A stretch of 64,000 nt of DNA from Bactericera cockerelli (GCA_024516035.1 CM044964.1:25204867-25268866), one strand, 5' to 3'; shown: positions 33,426 to 46,354, counted from the first letter of the stretch. Numbers and translations are program-made. Notes: generated from the letters alone by a model not told the origin.

Positions 33426-34162
33426 GCTCTAGAGAGAGAAAGATCCCACTCACTGATTGCAACATTTGTCTCGATCCGTTGTGCAATATTCCATGCTCTA
33501 CTCTTATTGTATGATCAAATGAAGCCTGGATCCCACTATGCACAACATTTTGTTGCGCAACGTTTCATACTCCACTCTTTCTTCAGGATCAAATGAGATC
33601 GAACACCACTGACTTCGATACGCTCTGCAACACTTCCCATGTTTGCAGTTCAAGACAAAATGTTGCGCAAGGTTGCGAGACAAAATGGCCTATTTTCTCA
33701 TTGAATTTCTCTCCGTCTCCCGTGTGCTCTTTCCCATACCTACCTGTAATTATTATTTGATTACTTTTTCAAATAAAATTGGCGGTAAATAATACAGGAC
33801 TTCCTAATTTGAACTTTATTCGAAAGGGACTTTCTAAATTTGCGAATAAAGAGGCAGTTTAGAAAAGGCTCGTTTACAACAGTGGGGCGTTTGTGTATAT
33901 ATTACGAATTCAGAAAAAACTGAGAGATTTTATTCCTCTCTAGGTTTGCTAGAATATTATCTTGTTTTAAATAAATAATGCAAGTTTGAAGGTTCATTAT
34001 TCAAATTAAAATAAATCTTTACTTTGTAGCTAGCAAAATGCATTTCATTCTCCGAAACTGCTGAAAGAATTTTCCGGCAACACCGCAATATCTTTATCTT
34101 GCGTCTCTTTATCTCTTATCAGTGGTATGGTTTGTTTACAATCAAATTATCTTATCACTGGA
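33426..34162. other. intergenic / 5' flank of PLPBP
   Basis: Imperfect repeats of gcaacattttgttgcgcaac are present at about 33540-33680. No gene is seen. The corresponding arm-2 region holds a MITE that is absent here. Confidence 0.5.
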
Positions 34163-35340
34163 ATGATTTTACGGACGGTGGTCACAAGAGCTTTTAACAT
34201 GGAAGTGGCTGTCAAAGGAACCTTGGAGAGAATACAGCAAGCTTGTGCTAGAAGACCAAAGGTATGTTCTCTGGGATTTGATTGATTTGGGGTTATTGTT
34301 AAGGTCATATATTTTTCATCAGTACCTAATCCATTTAGGGTATCTAGTCGGTTTTGGACAGAGTTATCCATAATTGGGGATAAAACACCCCCCCCCCCCC
34401 CTTAATTTGAGTTTAGCGCCACTGCTAATCTTTGATTATTATTATTATTATACAAGAACCAAATATTAAAAGTGTCACATTCTTTAAAAAGATAAAGCAC
34501 AATTTTTAGTGGGTAGCATAGACATTACGAGAACTAATGCTAATGCATCATATCTCCAATCAACCATCACTGTCCAATATCAATCTCCCAATGCCACCAG
34601 TGGCTATTGCCTACATTACAAATAACACAAGTCAGGGATAAGATTAGACAAGGAACATATTAGGTACAGAGTGGGAAAAATTCTGACCCCACTGGGATTT
34701 GAACCTGGGTCACCTGGAGTGCAAGTCGAGCATGCTTCTACTAGTCAGAGGTGACTAAACTGTTGGCATAATGGGACTACCTGTCTTGCGCTGACAGTCT
34801 AAATAAAGCACTACTTATACTTATACTTATTATTGCTTGACTTTGATGATCATACATTAACTAGTATAATTATATATTATTATTAAATATGACCAACCTT
34901 GGTAGATTGATTGTAACCTGGAGGTTGGTGGTTCAAGTCCAATTTCAGCGTAGATTTTTAGAAAAGTGAGTTTGATTAATTGTGATATCACAAAAGTGAT
35001 TAACACAAATACAATAAATTTTCTTTTTTATTACATATGCCATGAATACTGGACATTCTTTATCAGTAACTGGAATCATTGTAATCACTTTTTACACTGA
35101 GACTTGTATTAAAAGTGTGCTTGTATTATCACTAAATTTATCAATTGTATTTTTTTTTTTAATTTCCATAAATTGTTTGATTATCCTGTATTTTAGGATT
35201 TACAATATTCACATCCAAGGCTTGTGGCTGTCAGTAAAACAAAACCTAAGGAAGCAATCTTACAGGCGTACAATGCTGGACAGAGACATTTTGGGGAGAA
35301 TTATGTGCAGGAGTTGCTGGAGAAAGGACATGATCCAGAG
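34163..35340 (+). CDS. PLPBP: PLPBP (PROSC/YggS family) exons 1-2, gene incomplete (copy 1)
   Basis: Exon 1 (34163-34261, 33 codons) and exon 2 (35197-35340, 48 codons) are joined by a phase-0 GT-AG intron. The protein reads [14 protein letters not shown], then [17 protein letters not shown] and [12 protein letters not shown]. These match the N-terminus of pyridoxal-phosphate homeostasis protein, which binds PLP as a Schiff base and helps supply and buffer the cofactor. The lysine in LVAVSK is the expected PLP-binding residue. The family has about 230-280 residues; here only 81 codons are present, although a good donor (gtaaga) follows exon 2. No later exon is visible before the oppositely oriented CoA-transferase gene begins. 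The start could also be the second ATG, at codon 13. Confidence 0.85.
34590..34770 (-). mobile_element. SINE, diverged family D, in the PLPBP intron
   Basis: The reversed head gggatttgaacctgggtcac and the body tgccaccagtggctattgcc are related to family D. The arm-2 equivalent is at 51195-51380. Confidence 0.6.
34893..35020 (+). mobile_element. SINE family C in the PLPBP intron
   Basis: Truncated copy: taacctggaggttggtggtt, ttgtgatatcacaaaagtg. The arm-2 equivalent is at 51025-51160. Confidence 0.65.
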
Positions 35341-35476
35341 GTAAGAACAAAATATGGTGCTGGAAACGGGTGCTATGTTTTTTCTTTCACCTAAAACCTA
35401 ATAAGAAAAATAGGTTTATTTTAAAAAGTCACAGAAGATGTTAACTTCCTTAAGGCTAGAGCCTAGTTGACTGTCA

Positions 35477-35638
35477 TGGGGTGATGGGTAAAAGACCGGA
35501 CAGAATTACAAATGTAGCTTGGGAAAGAGGTCGTTTTCTAGTTTGGGATGTGACATGTGTGAACTCAATGGCAAAACTGTCTTTAAATACTAGGTCAGTA
35601 CCAGGGTACCCAGTAGAAAGTACTAATATATGAAAAGA
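35477..35638 (+). pseudogene. non-LTR retrotransposon ORF fragment
   Basis: An open frame reads GKRPDRITNVAWERGRF, then LVWDVTCVNS, then TGA. It matches the same domain as 49715-49929 (GKRPDGITLVPW, LVWDCTCVDTLAPS). A related C-terminal piece at 61499-61777 carries a poly-A tail and target duplication, so the family is a LINE. The copy is shared with arm 2. Confidence 0.55.
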
Positions 35639-35979
35639 TTTAAAAAATATAGCAGTATCCCAAAACCATCACTTTTATTGCCCTTACAGTGGAGACCCTA
35701 GGGCCATGGTCTACTGACAATATAACAATTTTCTATATAAAAAAATGGGTGATTCTATTACTTTCCTTATTATAGGATAAGGAAAGTAAAAATTGCTTTG
35801 GCAACTCGGCAAGGAAATAGTGCAAGCCTGTTGGGATCTTTGCACTCCACCTCCTTTCTGGAGGAATTTTTGTTTATTTATAATTGAAATAGGTATGTAA
35901 ATAAAAAAAGCTCAAAACATAAATATAAAAAAGTCTGTCAATGAATTATTTTATTTTTTCCTCTTGACTATATTATGCT

Positions 35980-36330
35980 ATTTAAACTTTTGTAGAACCT
36001 AGGTATATTAAATCAGTTTACAAAGTCAAAAATAAAAAGTCATTGCTAGATGGAGTTTATCAATCCTTGTATTTCATACAGTTTCTCTTATTAGTTACTA
36101 CTTACTACCAGTATGAAGTTATATAAAAATTAAATCTAACTATGTATTGATTTAACAAATTGATTTAACCATGAACTTAAAAACATGAACATATATGTTT
36201 GATAGTGTCTAAATTTTAACACCCTTCCTCTTATACTCTTTGCTGTATGGAAAATTCCTTAATAAGGAATAACCAATGGCGGATAAACTATGTTCTGTAG
36301 CTGAAATGGGAAAGGCCTAGTGCTGCATCC
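35980..36330. other. junction region beyond arm 1; nothing recognised
   Basis: Arm homology ends at about 35990. AT-rich sequence follows, with no exon of PLPBP visible, up to the first decayed unit of the 138-bp array. Confidence 0.5.
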
Positions 36331-38134
36331 ACACATGTCAATTTTATCTCAAGCACAAGTCATCCAACAGTTCATAGACCTTATTTTATAATTTAATTAT
36401 TAAATTTATGTACATATTTTATAATAAACAATTACTCTATAGTTAACTATAGTAGAAAAAATGTGCAACGCGATACATCTCAACAAAAAAACAGTTCATA
36501 AACCTCTTTCACCAACCACTTTTTCCTTTGTTCAGAATGAGCTAGTCTAACACAACCCTCCGCTGACCACCCACAAACACATTCAAGTACCCACAGAGCT
36601 ACGCCCACACATCTCAATGGTATCTCAACTTTCTTGAGGAGATAATCCCCCCAAATTTTAAGAAAACCCTGAAAAAGTACGCAATTCAGCTCTCATTTGC
36701 GTCTAGCTACTAGAAAGCTAGCGTCTAGGAACCATCGACCTCCAGGTCACAAGTCGGGCATCTAATTGATCTAGGTACTGAGATCGGTCACGATGGCTAC
36801 TTTCTCAAGCACAACGTAATACGACAGACGCGACGTTCCCTTTGTTCAGGATGGGCGAGTTGTATCAACTCATAGAGACTGTATTCTTCTTCTTTTACTC
36901 TGTCTTATCCCACTTAAGCAGGGTCGACGTTGTTCAACCTCATGGTTGAATTTGGTTGGTTTTGGCACATTTTTACGGCTGGATGCCCTTCCTAACGCCA
37001 ACAATTCTACTTAAATTAACGTCCTAGATTCGGACGGGGGTTTTACCCTCCATTCGCTAGGAATCGTACCAGCTACCCACATTCACCTCACCCAGCCTGG
37101 GTAGGGCCGGAATTGCCAGCCTCACGTGTTCGGAGGGAACAGAATTTTCTGTGCGAAAAGTCTACTCCGACCGGGGATCGAACTCAGGATCTCTGGACTA
37201 CGGGCAGTAGTCACAACCGTTACGCCACGGAGGCTGGCATCATAAATACTGTATTAGCCGCCCAGAAACACATTCAAGTGCCCACAGGGCTATGTCCACA
37301 CATCTCTTAAGCACAAGGCATTACACCCAACAGTTCATACGCTTCTTTCTCCAGCTGTTCCCTGTGTTCAGGATGGGCGAGTTGTATCAACTCATAGAGG
37401 CTGTATTAGCCGCCCAAAAACACATTCAAGTGCCCACAGGCCACGCCGACAAATCTCTTAAGCACAAGGCATTACACCCAACAGGTCATACGCTTCTTTC
37501 TCTAGCTGTTCCCTATGCTCAGGATGGGCGAGTTTTATCAACTCATAGAGACTGTATTAGCCACCCAAAAACACATTCAAGCGCCCACACATCTCTTAAG
37601 CACAAGGCATTACACCCAACAGTTCATACGCTTCTTTCTCCAGCTGTTCCCTATGTTCAGGATAGGAGAGTTGTATCAACTCATAGAGCCTGTATTAGCC
37701 ACCCAAAAACACATTCAAGTGCCCACACATCTCTTACGCACAAGGCATTACACCCAACAGTTCATACGCTTCTTTCTCCAGCTGTTCTCTATGTTCAGGA
37801 TGGGCGAGTTTTATCAACTCATAGAGCCTGTATTAGCCACCCAAAAACACATTCAAGCGCCCACACATCTCTTAAGCACAAGGCATTACACCCAACAGGT
37901 CATACGCTTCTTTCTCCAGCTGTTCCCGATGCTCAGGATGGGCGAGTTTTATCAACTCATAGAGCCTGTATTAGCAACCCAAAAACACATTCAAGTACCC
38001 ACACATCTCTTAAGCACAAGGCATTACACCCAAAAGTTCATACGCTTCTTTCTCCAGCTGCTCCCTATGCTCAGGATGGGCGAGTCTGATCAACTCATAC
38101 GCCCTCTGCCGGGTGCTACGCCCAGACACATCTC
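36330..38134 (-). repeat. 138-bp tandem array from the CoA-transferase C-terminus, stop and 3'UTR
   Basis: The stop-codon block (tctcttaagcacaaggc) recurs at 37303, 37454, 37592, 37730, 37868, 38006 and 38131; four consecutive steps are exactly 138 bp. Most units keep, on the - strand, about 30 C-terminal codons (YELIKLAHPEHREQLEKE, LLGVMPCA) and the stop. More distant copies at about 36330, 36480 and 36790 are strongly decayed. A 265-codon + strand open frame is just the antisense of this 46-codon period. Confidence 0.9.
36885..37245 (-). mobile_element. SINE family G inserted in the 138-bp array
   Basis: The longest family-G copy in the window: a 3' part (cttaagcagggtcgacgttg, tttttacggctggatgccc), the shared body, and the tRNA-like head ending at ccgttacgccacggagg. 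Confidence 0.75.
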
Positions 38135-41100
38135 TTAAGCACAAGGCATTACACCCAACAGGTCATACGCTTCTTTCTCCAGCTGTTCCCTGTGCTCAGG
38201 ATGGGCGAGTCTGATCAACTCGTACGCCCTCTGCCGGGTGCTCCGCCCACAGAGTTCTGTGCGCCCATACTCGGTCACGAGGTGTTGCACGTGGGCACGC
38301 GTGCACACCACACCGGCTCCGGGCGTGAGGCGGCTCACTATCTTGCTGCGACCGGTGCGTTCATCACGCGAGGGAAGAGCCAGGATGGCTTTGCCTGGAC
38401 AAAGAAGAATAATAAAAAATTTTGGAACAGAACGCCCATGGAACAGAATTTTTGTCGAAAAGTCTGCCCCAACCGGGAGTTGAACTCGGAAACTCTGGAC
38501 TACGGGCAGTAGTAACAATTGCCTTGTTTATTATTTTTATTATCTGACCTGGTTGCAGCGTTTTAAGTGAAACCCTTACAGTGAACGTAATTAGATCTAT
38601 TGTGACCAGTTGATTCTATTTGGTTTTAACGTCCTGACTGGGATAGATAGTCAGGACGGGGGTTTTACCCTCCATTCGCTAGTAATCGTACCATTAACCT
38701 CACCCAGCCTCACATGTTTGGATGGAACAGAATTTTTGTCGAAAAGTCTGCCCCAACCGGGAGTTCCGAAAATAAATAAAGAGTCCCTTAGGATATTTTT
38801 TTTTTTTCAATACATGTTTTTATAAAAAAAAAAGTGCTAGATTAGACCCTTAGATTCCTTGAAACAGTTTCTAATATAAAAATATATATCCTACCAGCGA
38901 AATAATTCTTTAATCATTAAAATTGTGAACAAATATTGTCAATCCCGAAAATCCCGGGATTTGAAAATCCAAATCCCCGATCCCGAAATGAAAATTCAGT
39001 CCCGGGATCCCGAGATTGGATACCCTCCCTATACGTACCCTTTCCGTCCAGACTGGTCATGGCGCCGCGCATAATATTGTAATTCATACGTACCCTTTCC
39101 GTCCAAACTAGTCATGGCGCCGCGCATAATATTGTAATTCATACGTACCCTTTCCATCCAAACTAGTCATGGCGCCGCGCATAATATTGTAATTCATACG
39201 TACCCTTTCCGTCCAAACTAGTCATTACGCCGCCCATAATATTGTAATTCATACGTACCCTTTCCGTCCAAACTAGTCATGGCGCCGCGCATAATATTGT
39301 AATTCATACGTACCCTTTCCGTCCAAACTAGTCATGGCGCCGCGCATAATATTCTAATTCATACGTACCCTTTCCGTCCAGACTAGTCATGGCGCCGCGC
39401 ATAATATTCTAATTCATACGTACCCTTTCCGTCCAAACTAGTCATGGCGCCGCGCATAATATTGTAATTCATACGTACCCTTTCCGTCCAAACTAGTCAT
39501 GGCGCCGCGCATAATATTCTAATTCATACGTACCCTTTCCGTCCAGACTAGTCATGGCGCCGCGCATAATATTGTAATTCATACGTACCCTTTCCGTCCA
39601 AACTATCATGGCGCCGCGCATAATATTCTAATTCATACGTACCCTTTCCGTCCAGACTAGTCATGGCGCCGCGCATAAAATTGTAATTCATACGTACCCT
39701 TGTTCAGACTAGTCATGGCGCCGTGCATAATATTGTATTCATACGTACCCTTTCCGTCCAAACTAGTCATGGCGCCGCGCATAATATTGTAATTCTACGT
39801 ACCTTTTCCGTCCAGACTAGTCATGGCGCCGCGCATAATATTGTAATTCATACGTACCTTGTAACTAGTCATAGTAAGTTAATTCATACGTCTCGAAACT
39901 AGTCATGGCACCGGCATAATGATATGTAATAATCATAAAAATTCTGTACCAAACTGTCATGGCCACGCTAATCTTTCAATAACTGACTGGTTCGGACGTC
40001 ATCGCCGCGCATAATATTTTAATTCATAGTATTTCGTCCCTGTTGCGCGCGCTAAATTCTTAATTCATCATACCTTTGTAGACTAGTCATGGCCCGCCTA
40101 ATATCGTAATTCATACGTACCCTTTCCGTCCAAACTATCATGGCCGCGCAAATATTGTAATTCATACGTACCCTTTCCTCCAAACATCATGGCTCCCGCG
40201 CATAATATTTAATTCATACGTACCCTTTCCGTCCAAACTAGTCATGCGCCGCGCATAATATTGTAATTCATACGTACCCTTTTCCGTCCAAACTAGTCAT
40301 GGCGCCGCGCATAATATTGTAATTCATACGTACCCTTTCCGTCCAAACTAGTCATGGCGCCGCGCATAATATTCTAATTCATACGTACCCTTTCCGTCCA
40401 ACTAGTCATGGCGCCGCGCATAATATTCTAATTCATACGTACCCTTTCCGTCCAACTAGTCATGGCGCCGCGCATAATATTGTAATTCATACGTACCCTT
40501 TCCGTCCAAACTAGTCATGGCGCCGCGCATAATATTGTAATTCATACGTACCCTTTCCGTCCAAACTAGTCATGGCGCCGCGCATAATATTGTAATTCAT
40601 ACGTACCCTTTCCGTCCAAACTAGTCATGGCGCCGCGCATAATATTCTAATTCATACGTACCCTTTCCGTCCAGACTAGTCATGCGCCGCGCATAATATT
40701 GTAATTCATACGTACCCTTTTCAACTAGTCATGGCGCCGGCATAATATTGTAATTCATACGTACCCTTTCCGTCCAAACTAGTCATGGCGCCGCGCATAA
40801 TATTGTAATTCATACGTACCCTTTCCGTCCAAACTAGTCATGGCGCCGCGCATAATATTGTAATTCATACGTACCCTTTCCGTCCAAACTAGTCATGGCG
40901 CCGCGCTAATATTGTAATTCATACGTACCCTTTCCGTCCAAACTAGTCATGGCCCGCGCATAATATTGTAATTCATACGTACCCTTTCCGTCCAGACTAG
41001 TCATGGCGCCGCCATAATATTGTAATTCATACGTACCCTTTCCGTCCAAACTAGTCATGCGCCCGCATAATATTGTAATCATACGTACCCTTTCCGTCCA

Positions 41101-44100
41101 GACTAGTCATGGCGCCGCGCATAATATTGTTAATTCATACGTACCCTTTCCGTCCAAACTAGTCATGGCGCCGCGCATAATATTTAATTCATACGTACCC
41201 TTTCCGTCCAGACTAGTCATGGCGCCGCGCATAATATTGTAATCATACGTACCCTTTCCGTCCAAACTAGTCATGGCCCGCGCATAATATTGTAATTCAT
41301 ACGTACCCTTTCCGTCCAACTAGTCATGGCGCCGCGCATAATATTGTAATTCATACGTACCCTTTCCGTCCAAACTAGTCATGGCGCCGCGCATAATATT
41401 CTAAATCATACGTACCCTTTCCGTCCAACTAGTCATGGCGCCGCGCATAATATTTAATTCATACGTACCCTTTCCGTCCAAACTAGTCATGGCGCCGCGC
41501 ATAATATTTAAATCATACGTACCCTTTCCGTCCAGACTAGTCATGGCGCCGCGCATAATATTTAATTCATACGTACCCTTTCCGTCCAACTAGTCATGGC
41601 GCCGCGCATAATATTGTAATTCATACGTACCCTTTCCGTCCAAACTAGTCATGGCGCCGCGCATAATATTTAATTCATACGTACCCTTTCCGTCCAAACT
41701 AGTCATGGCGCCGCGCATAATATTCTAATTCATACGTACCCTTTCCGTCCAGACTAGTCATGGCGCCGCCATAATATTGTAATTCATACGTACCCTTTCC
41801 GTCCAAACTAGTCATGGCGCCGCGCATAATATTGTAAATCATACGTACCCTTTCCGTCCAGACTAGTCATGGCGCCGCGCATAATATTTTAATTCATACG
41901 TACCCTTTCCGTCCAAACTAGTCATGGCGCCGCGCATAATATTGTAATTCATACGTACCCTTTCCGTCCAAACTAGTCATGGCGCCGCGCATAATATTCT
42001 AAATCATACGTACCCTTTCCGTCCAGACTAGTCATGGCGCCGCGCATAATATTCTAATTCATACGTACCCTTTCCGTCCAAACTAGTCATGGCGCCGCGC
42101 ATAAAGTCCACTTGTCCCCCAAACCCAGAATAGATAGAGGATCCTATAGAGTCGGACACGACCTGACCTGTGAGGTCTATCTCCAGACAGGTGTTGATAG
42201 CGGTCATGCGGTGGTTCTGACGAATGATCTGGGTGACATAAATAAATAATTATAAGTAAAACCTCCCTTAACGGACACCTCCGAATAGCGGACACCTCCC
42301 AATAGCGGACAATTTTCAGGGAACCGGGACATTTTTCATCTGTTATTATATGAAAACCTCCGAATAGCGGACACTTTTTCCCTATAACTAGAATACAAAA
42401 TTGAAGATTTCGATGGATAAGTATAAAGTGTATAAGTATAAAGTCTGTCCCGGTAGCTCAGTGGTAAAGGCGGCACTCTGTGAATCCAGACATTTCAGAG
42501 GTCGTGGGTTCGAAACCCAGCCGGGACATGACAAGTTATCCTCCCATTTGGGATTTTTACCACATAATAATATGTCTTGGGCTTACTGCTGGAATAATAG
42601 GACTTTAATAGTCTCAATGGGGCAGTATAAATAAGGCGATATTATTATAAATAAGTCCACTGGTAGTATAAGTATATTTTATTTAGAGTGCAGTACAATA
42701 CAGGTGTTGGCTTTACAAAAGTTAGCCAGCACACAATTACATAGTATACACTATAGAAGAAGTGGTTAGTCAAGTGGTTAGTGGTAGTCAAGTGGTTAAG
42801 GCGCTAGTCTGGTAATCCAGGTAGCGTAGGGATCCGTTGGTTCGAATCCCACCTAGTGCATGATTTTTTTCTCATTAATTTAAGTTTTTGTGACCACATA
42901 ATAATAAGACTCTGAGGGTTAGGTGGTAGAAAATGCTTTGAGCATTAAGCTCGCCTGGTGGTTGGTTACCTTACACTAACGATTATTACTATAAATGAAG
43001 TCATTGTGCCAGAATAACAAAATATGATGATATCGCTTTATTTATACTGTCCGATTAGAACTAATGAGTACCGTTATTCCAGCAGTAAACCCAAGACGTA
43101 TTATTATGTGGTCAAAATCCCAAAAGGGACAAGAACTTGTCATATCCCGGCTAGGTTTTGAACCTGCGACCAATGGATTACCAGACAGACGCCTTGACTA
43201 CTGAGCTATCGGGACAGACATTTTTTCTTTTTTTTTTAATTTATCATGTTTGTGATAATCACAATCGTGATATCACTATTGCTCAAACTAGCTGTTTTTT
43301 CTCAACTTGAAACCTGAACCATTGACCTCAAGTTTACAAGTCGAGCGCCTTATCGATTTGAGCTACTGAAGTTTAAGTATAATATTAAAGTATTTTTAAA
43401 TGTAAACAATTTACGGCCTTTATCTATTCTGCCGATGTGATTTTTGTAACTCGTGCATTTTTTCAATAGAAATAATTACTCGTACCTTAAGAAATTAAAA
43501 AATACAGATGATTGAAATCTCAATAACTTACCGCTGACGCTGGGTCGTTGCTATAGAAACACAGTTTCATCTGTTTTGTGTCGATATTGTTTACATAATC
43601 ATAACGCCTTGTTGCCTAGCAACACGGTGAATATCCCCGTCGATACTTCTACTATAGTTCACCATAGAAACCTAATTAGTTCCATTACTCACCGCTGGGT
43701 CGTTGCTATAGGAACACGGTTTCATCTGCACTGTCTCGTTGTTGTCTACATAATCATACAGGGCCTGGTCGCCTAGCAACAGGGTGGCTGTGATGATATC
43801 CCTGTCGATACTCTTCTTACTATTGTTGATGATACCACCCTGTATGAGAGGCAGAATGCCGGTCGTCAGGAGTTCGGTGTGGACACCCAGGTTTTTTTGC
43901 TGACTGATTTGAGAGAGAATCGCCTCTGGAATTTTGCCTGTGGGATTGAATTTATTTGTATTTACAATTATAGACAGTCTGGCTGGGGGACTATGAATAG
44001 GGAGTAGACCAACAGTCTGGCTGCGGGACTATAAACAGAGAGTAGACTAACAGTCTGGCTGGGGGACTATAAACAGGGAGTAGACTAACAGTCTGGCTGG

Positions 44101-46319
44101 GGGACTATAAACAGGGAGTAGACCAGCATTGGCTTGGTTCTGGGCCCTTGTCAATTATTAGCCTCCTTGTAAAGACAGTGGTAAAAGTTCTGAGTCATTC
44201 CTCCACTGTCTGGCTACCATCGTTCACGATGACGCCACCAATGATGATGATTATTGACTTAAAAATAGAAAATAGTACACATTCGAGTTTGTATTTTCAT
44301 GACAAGAACTAAATACATTCTTCCCCAATGCTAAACTTTTCTAATCTTCTTCTTCTTTTACTCTGTCGTATCTCGCTTAAGCAGGGTCGACGTTGTTCAA
44401 CCTCATGGTTGAGGTTGGTTGGTTTCGGCACATTTTTACGGCTGGATGCCCTTCCTAACGCCAACGATTCTATTTGATTTAACGTTCTGAATCAGGACGG
44501 GGGTGTTACCCTCCATTCGCTGGGAATCGTACCAGCTACCCACATTAACCTCACCCAGCCTGGGTAGGGCCGGAAATTCCAGCCTCACTTTTCTAATGAT
44601 AATCATAAAATACGCCTGTTGTCCAGTAGTCTCACCATGTCCAAGTTATATTTCGGCGGGGTTTCGAACCCGCGACCTCTGTATTACCAGACCGACGCCA
44701 TCCCGACGCCTTGCCATCTGAGCTAGCGGATTCTCATTCCAGACAACTTTCTCACAATCCACAAATCTCCCCTCCAACTGCACTCTGACTGGGTTATTTG
44801 GGCAAACACCACTTCTGATTAGATTACTTTAACGAGATTTGACAGTTGAAAGGGAGATTTGGGGATTTTAAGAGTGGAGAGTACTTTCTGGAACGAGACT
44901 CGGTACTGATAATAATAATACCAACAACATCAACAACGACGACACTCTTCAGTGGAAGGTAACCACCAGGCGAGGCGAATGCTCAAAGCATTTTCTACTA
45001 CCTAACCCTCAAAGTCTTATTATTATGTGGTCAGACTATCAAATTAATGAGAAAAAATTCATGCACTGGGTGGTATTTGAACCAACGAAACCAAAGGCAA
45101 TAACCTTTAGTTAGGACATATATTATGTATATATTTATTTATTTTTTATCTGTGTTGTATATATAATCCCCCAAAATATATAATATGTCCAACTAATGAC
45201 TTGTTAAATAATAATAATCCTTACTCTACTTGGATTACCAGACCAGCGAGTTTACCACCTTCAGCACAATTTTTTTTTATCTTTTGAAGGTGGGTATACC
45301 CTCATTGTTTGTTGAAGATGTTATTGTGAAATATAAATACATGGAAACTTTAAAAAAAAAAAATAATAAGCTTACCCAGTCCTATCTGCAGGGTTGCTTC
45401 GTCTTCCACAAGCTCCTCACAGATCAGTTTTGCGATGGTTCTATCCAAGTCTGTCACAGGCTCACTCACTGTTGACATAGCACAGAAGAGTTTGTATCAA
45501 GCAATTAATTAATAGCTAACAGCCGTATTTATGAACAGAAAACGCAGTTTGAGCATGGTCTGAAGCATGATTTCCTTTAATATTATTGGCCAATACGTTG
45601 CTTGAGACAGTGCTCAGACAAAATTCGCTGTTCATAAATACGGGTGTGAGACACTCATACCTCGTGAGGAATATTGAGACAATATAGCCGCATTTTTCTT
45701 TCTAACCAAAGTGAACCAAACGGGAATAAAATGAACTAAACTGGAAGCAAGTCATTTTTCTTTTGGAAGAGGAAAAATTTCCTCTTCCAAAGTTAACCAA
45801 AATGGAAGTAGAAAAATCTTGCTTCCAGTTCTTTTATAGGTTAAATCCATTGTTTATTTTTAATAGTACCGAAACGCATTTTTCTTTCACGAATGTGGTG
45901 AAGTTGACCTTGGAAATAAATGGAAATATCGAACCTGGGATTTTTTTTTATCCAAAAGAAAATTAGGCCTTATGATAACTTATTTTGTGTTTTAATTTTT
46001 TTTTTTTTCGTAATGTTTGAGCACGCTTTTATTTTCTTGTCTCTGCATCACTATCGTTTTTTTTTTTTTTTTTTTTTTTTTTTTGCGTTATTAAGGTCAA
46101 GTTCACCGAGTTGCTATATGATAAGTGAAATGTTTGACGAGTAATTAGCACCTTACGATGCGGGCCCCATATAAGGGTTCAGGTTCATAAATTATGGGCT
46201 AGGGCCCCCCATATAAGGGCAATCAGTCTGGCACGTAAGTTACATGTTATCAGACAAGCTGAGGTGCAACAAACGATAATAATTTAATCTTGTTTGATGA
46301 TATATTTCCGTGCTAAATT

Positions 46320-46354
<35 letters not shown>

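Larger units (their letters stand above)
24740..35990 (+). repeat. arm 1 of a large inverted duplication
   Basis: The segment carrying clarin (+) and PLPBP exons 1-2 (+) reappears in reverse order and orientation at 50030-64000. Homology is visible from inside clarin exon 1, where the window ends in arm 2, to about 35990, opposite the gap edge in arm 2. It includes introns, SINEs and unique intron sequence, so this is a segmental copy or an allele rather than a retrocopy. Confidence 0.88.

Noticed and set aside
37868..38006. Array units as alternative terminal exons (ctaatacag acceptor-like word)
   Set aside because: The phase does not fit the exon E donor and the pyrimidine tract is weak; kept only as a transcript-level question.
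37292..38518. 265- and 207-codon + strand open frames
   Set aside because: Antisense of the 138-bp array of the CoA-transferase terminal exon; the period is a multiple of three, which keeps frames open.
41057..41589. Open frames repeating MRGAMTSLDGKGTYELNI
   Set aside because: Products of 54/55-bp minisatellite units spanning an exon end and intron; not an independent gene.
39030..42068. CRISPR array
   Set aside because: Repeats are directly adjoining 55-bp units without unique spacers, in a eukaryotic intron, and derive from exon E.
42447..42530. Genuine tRNA gene on family B head
   Set aside because: Five copies share the same non-tRNA 3' body; best read as a SINE.
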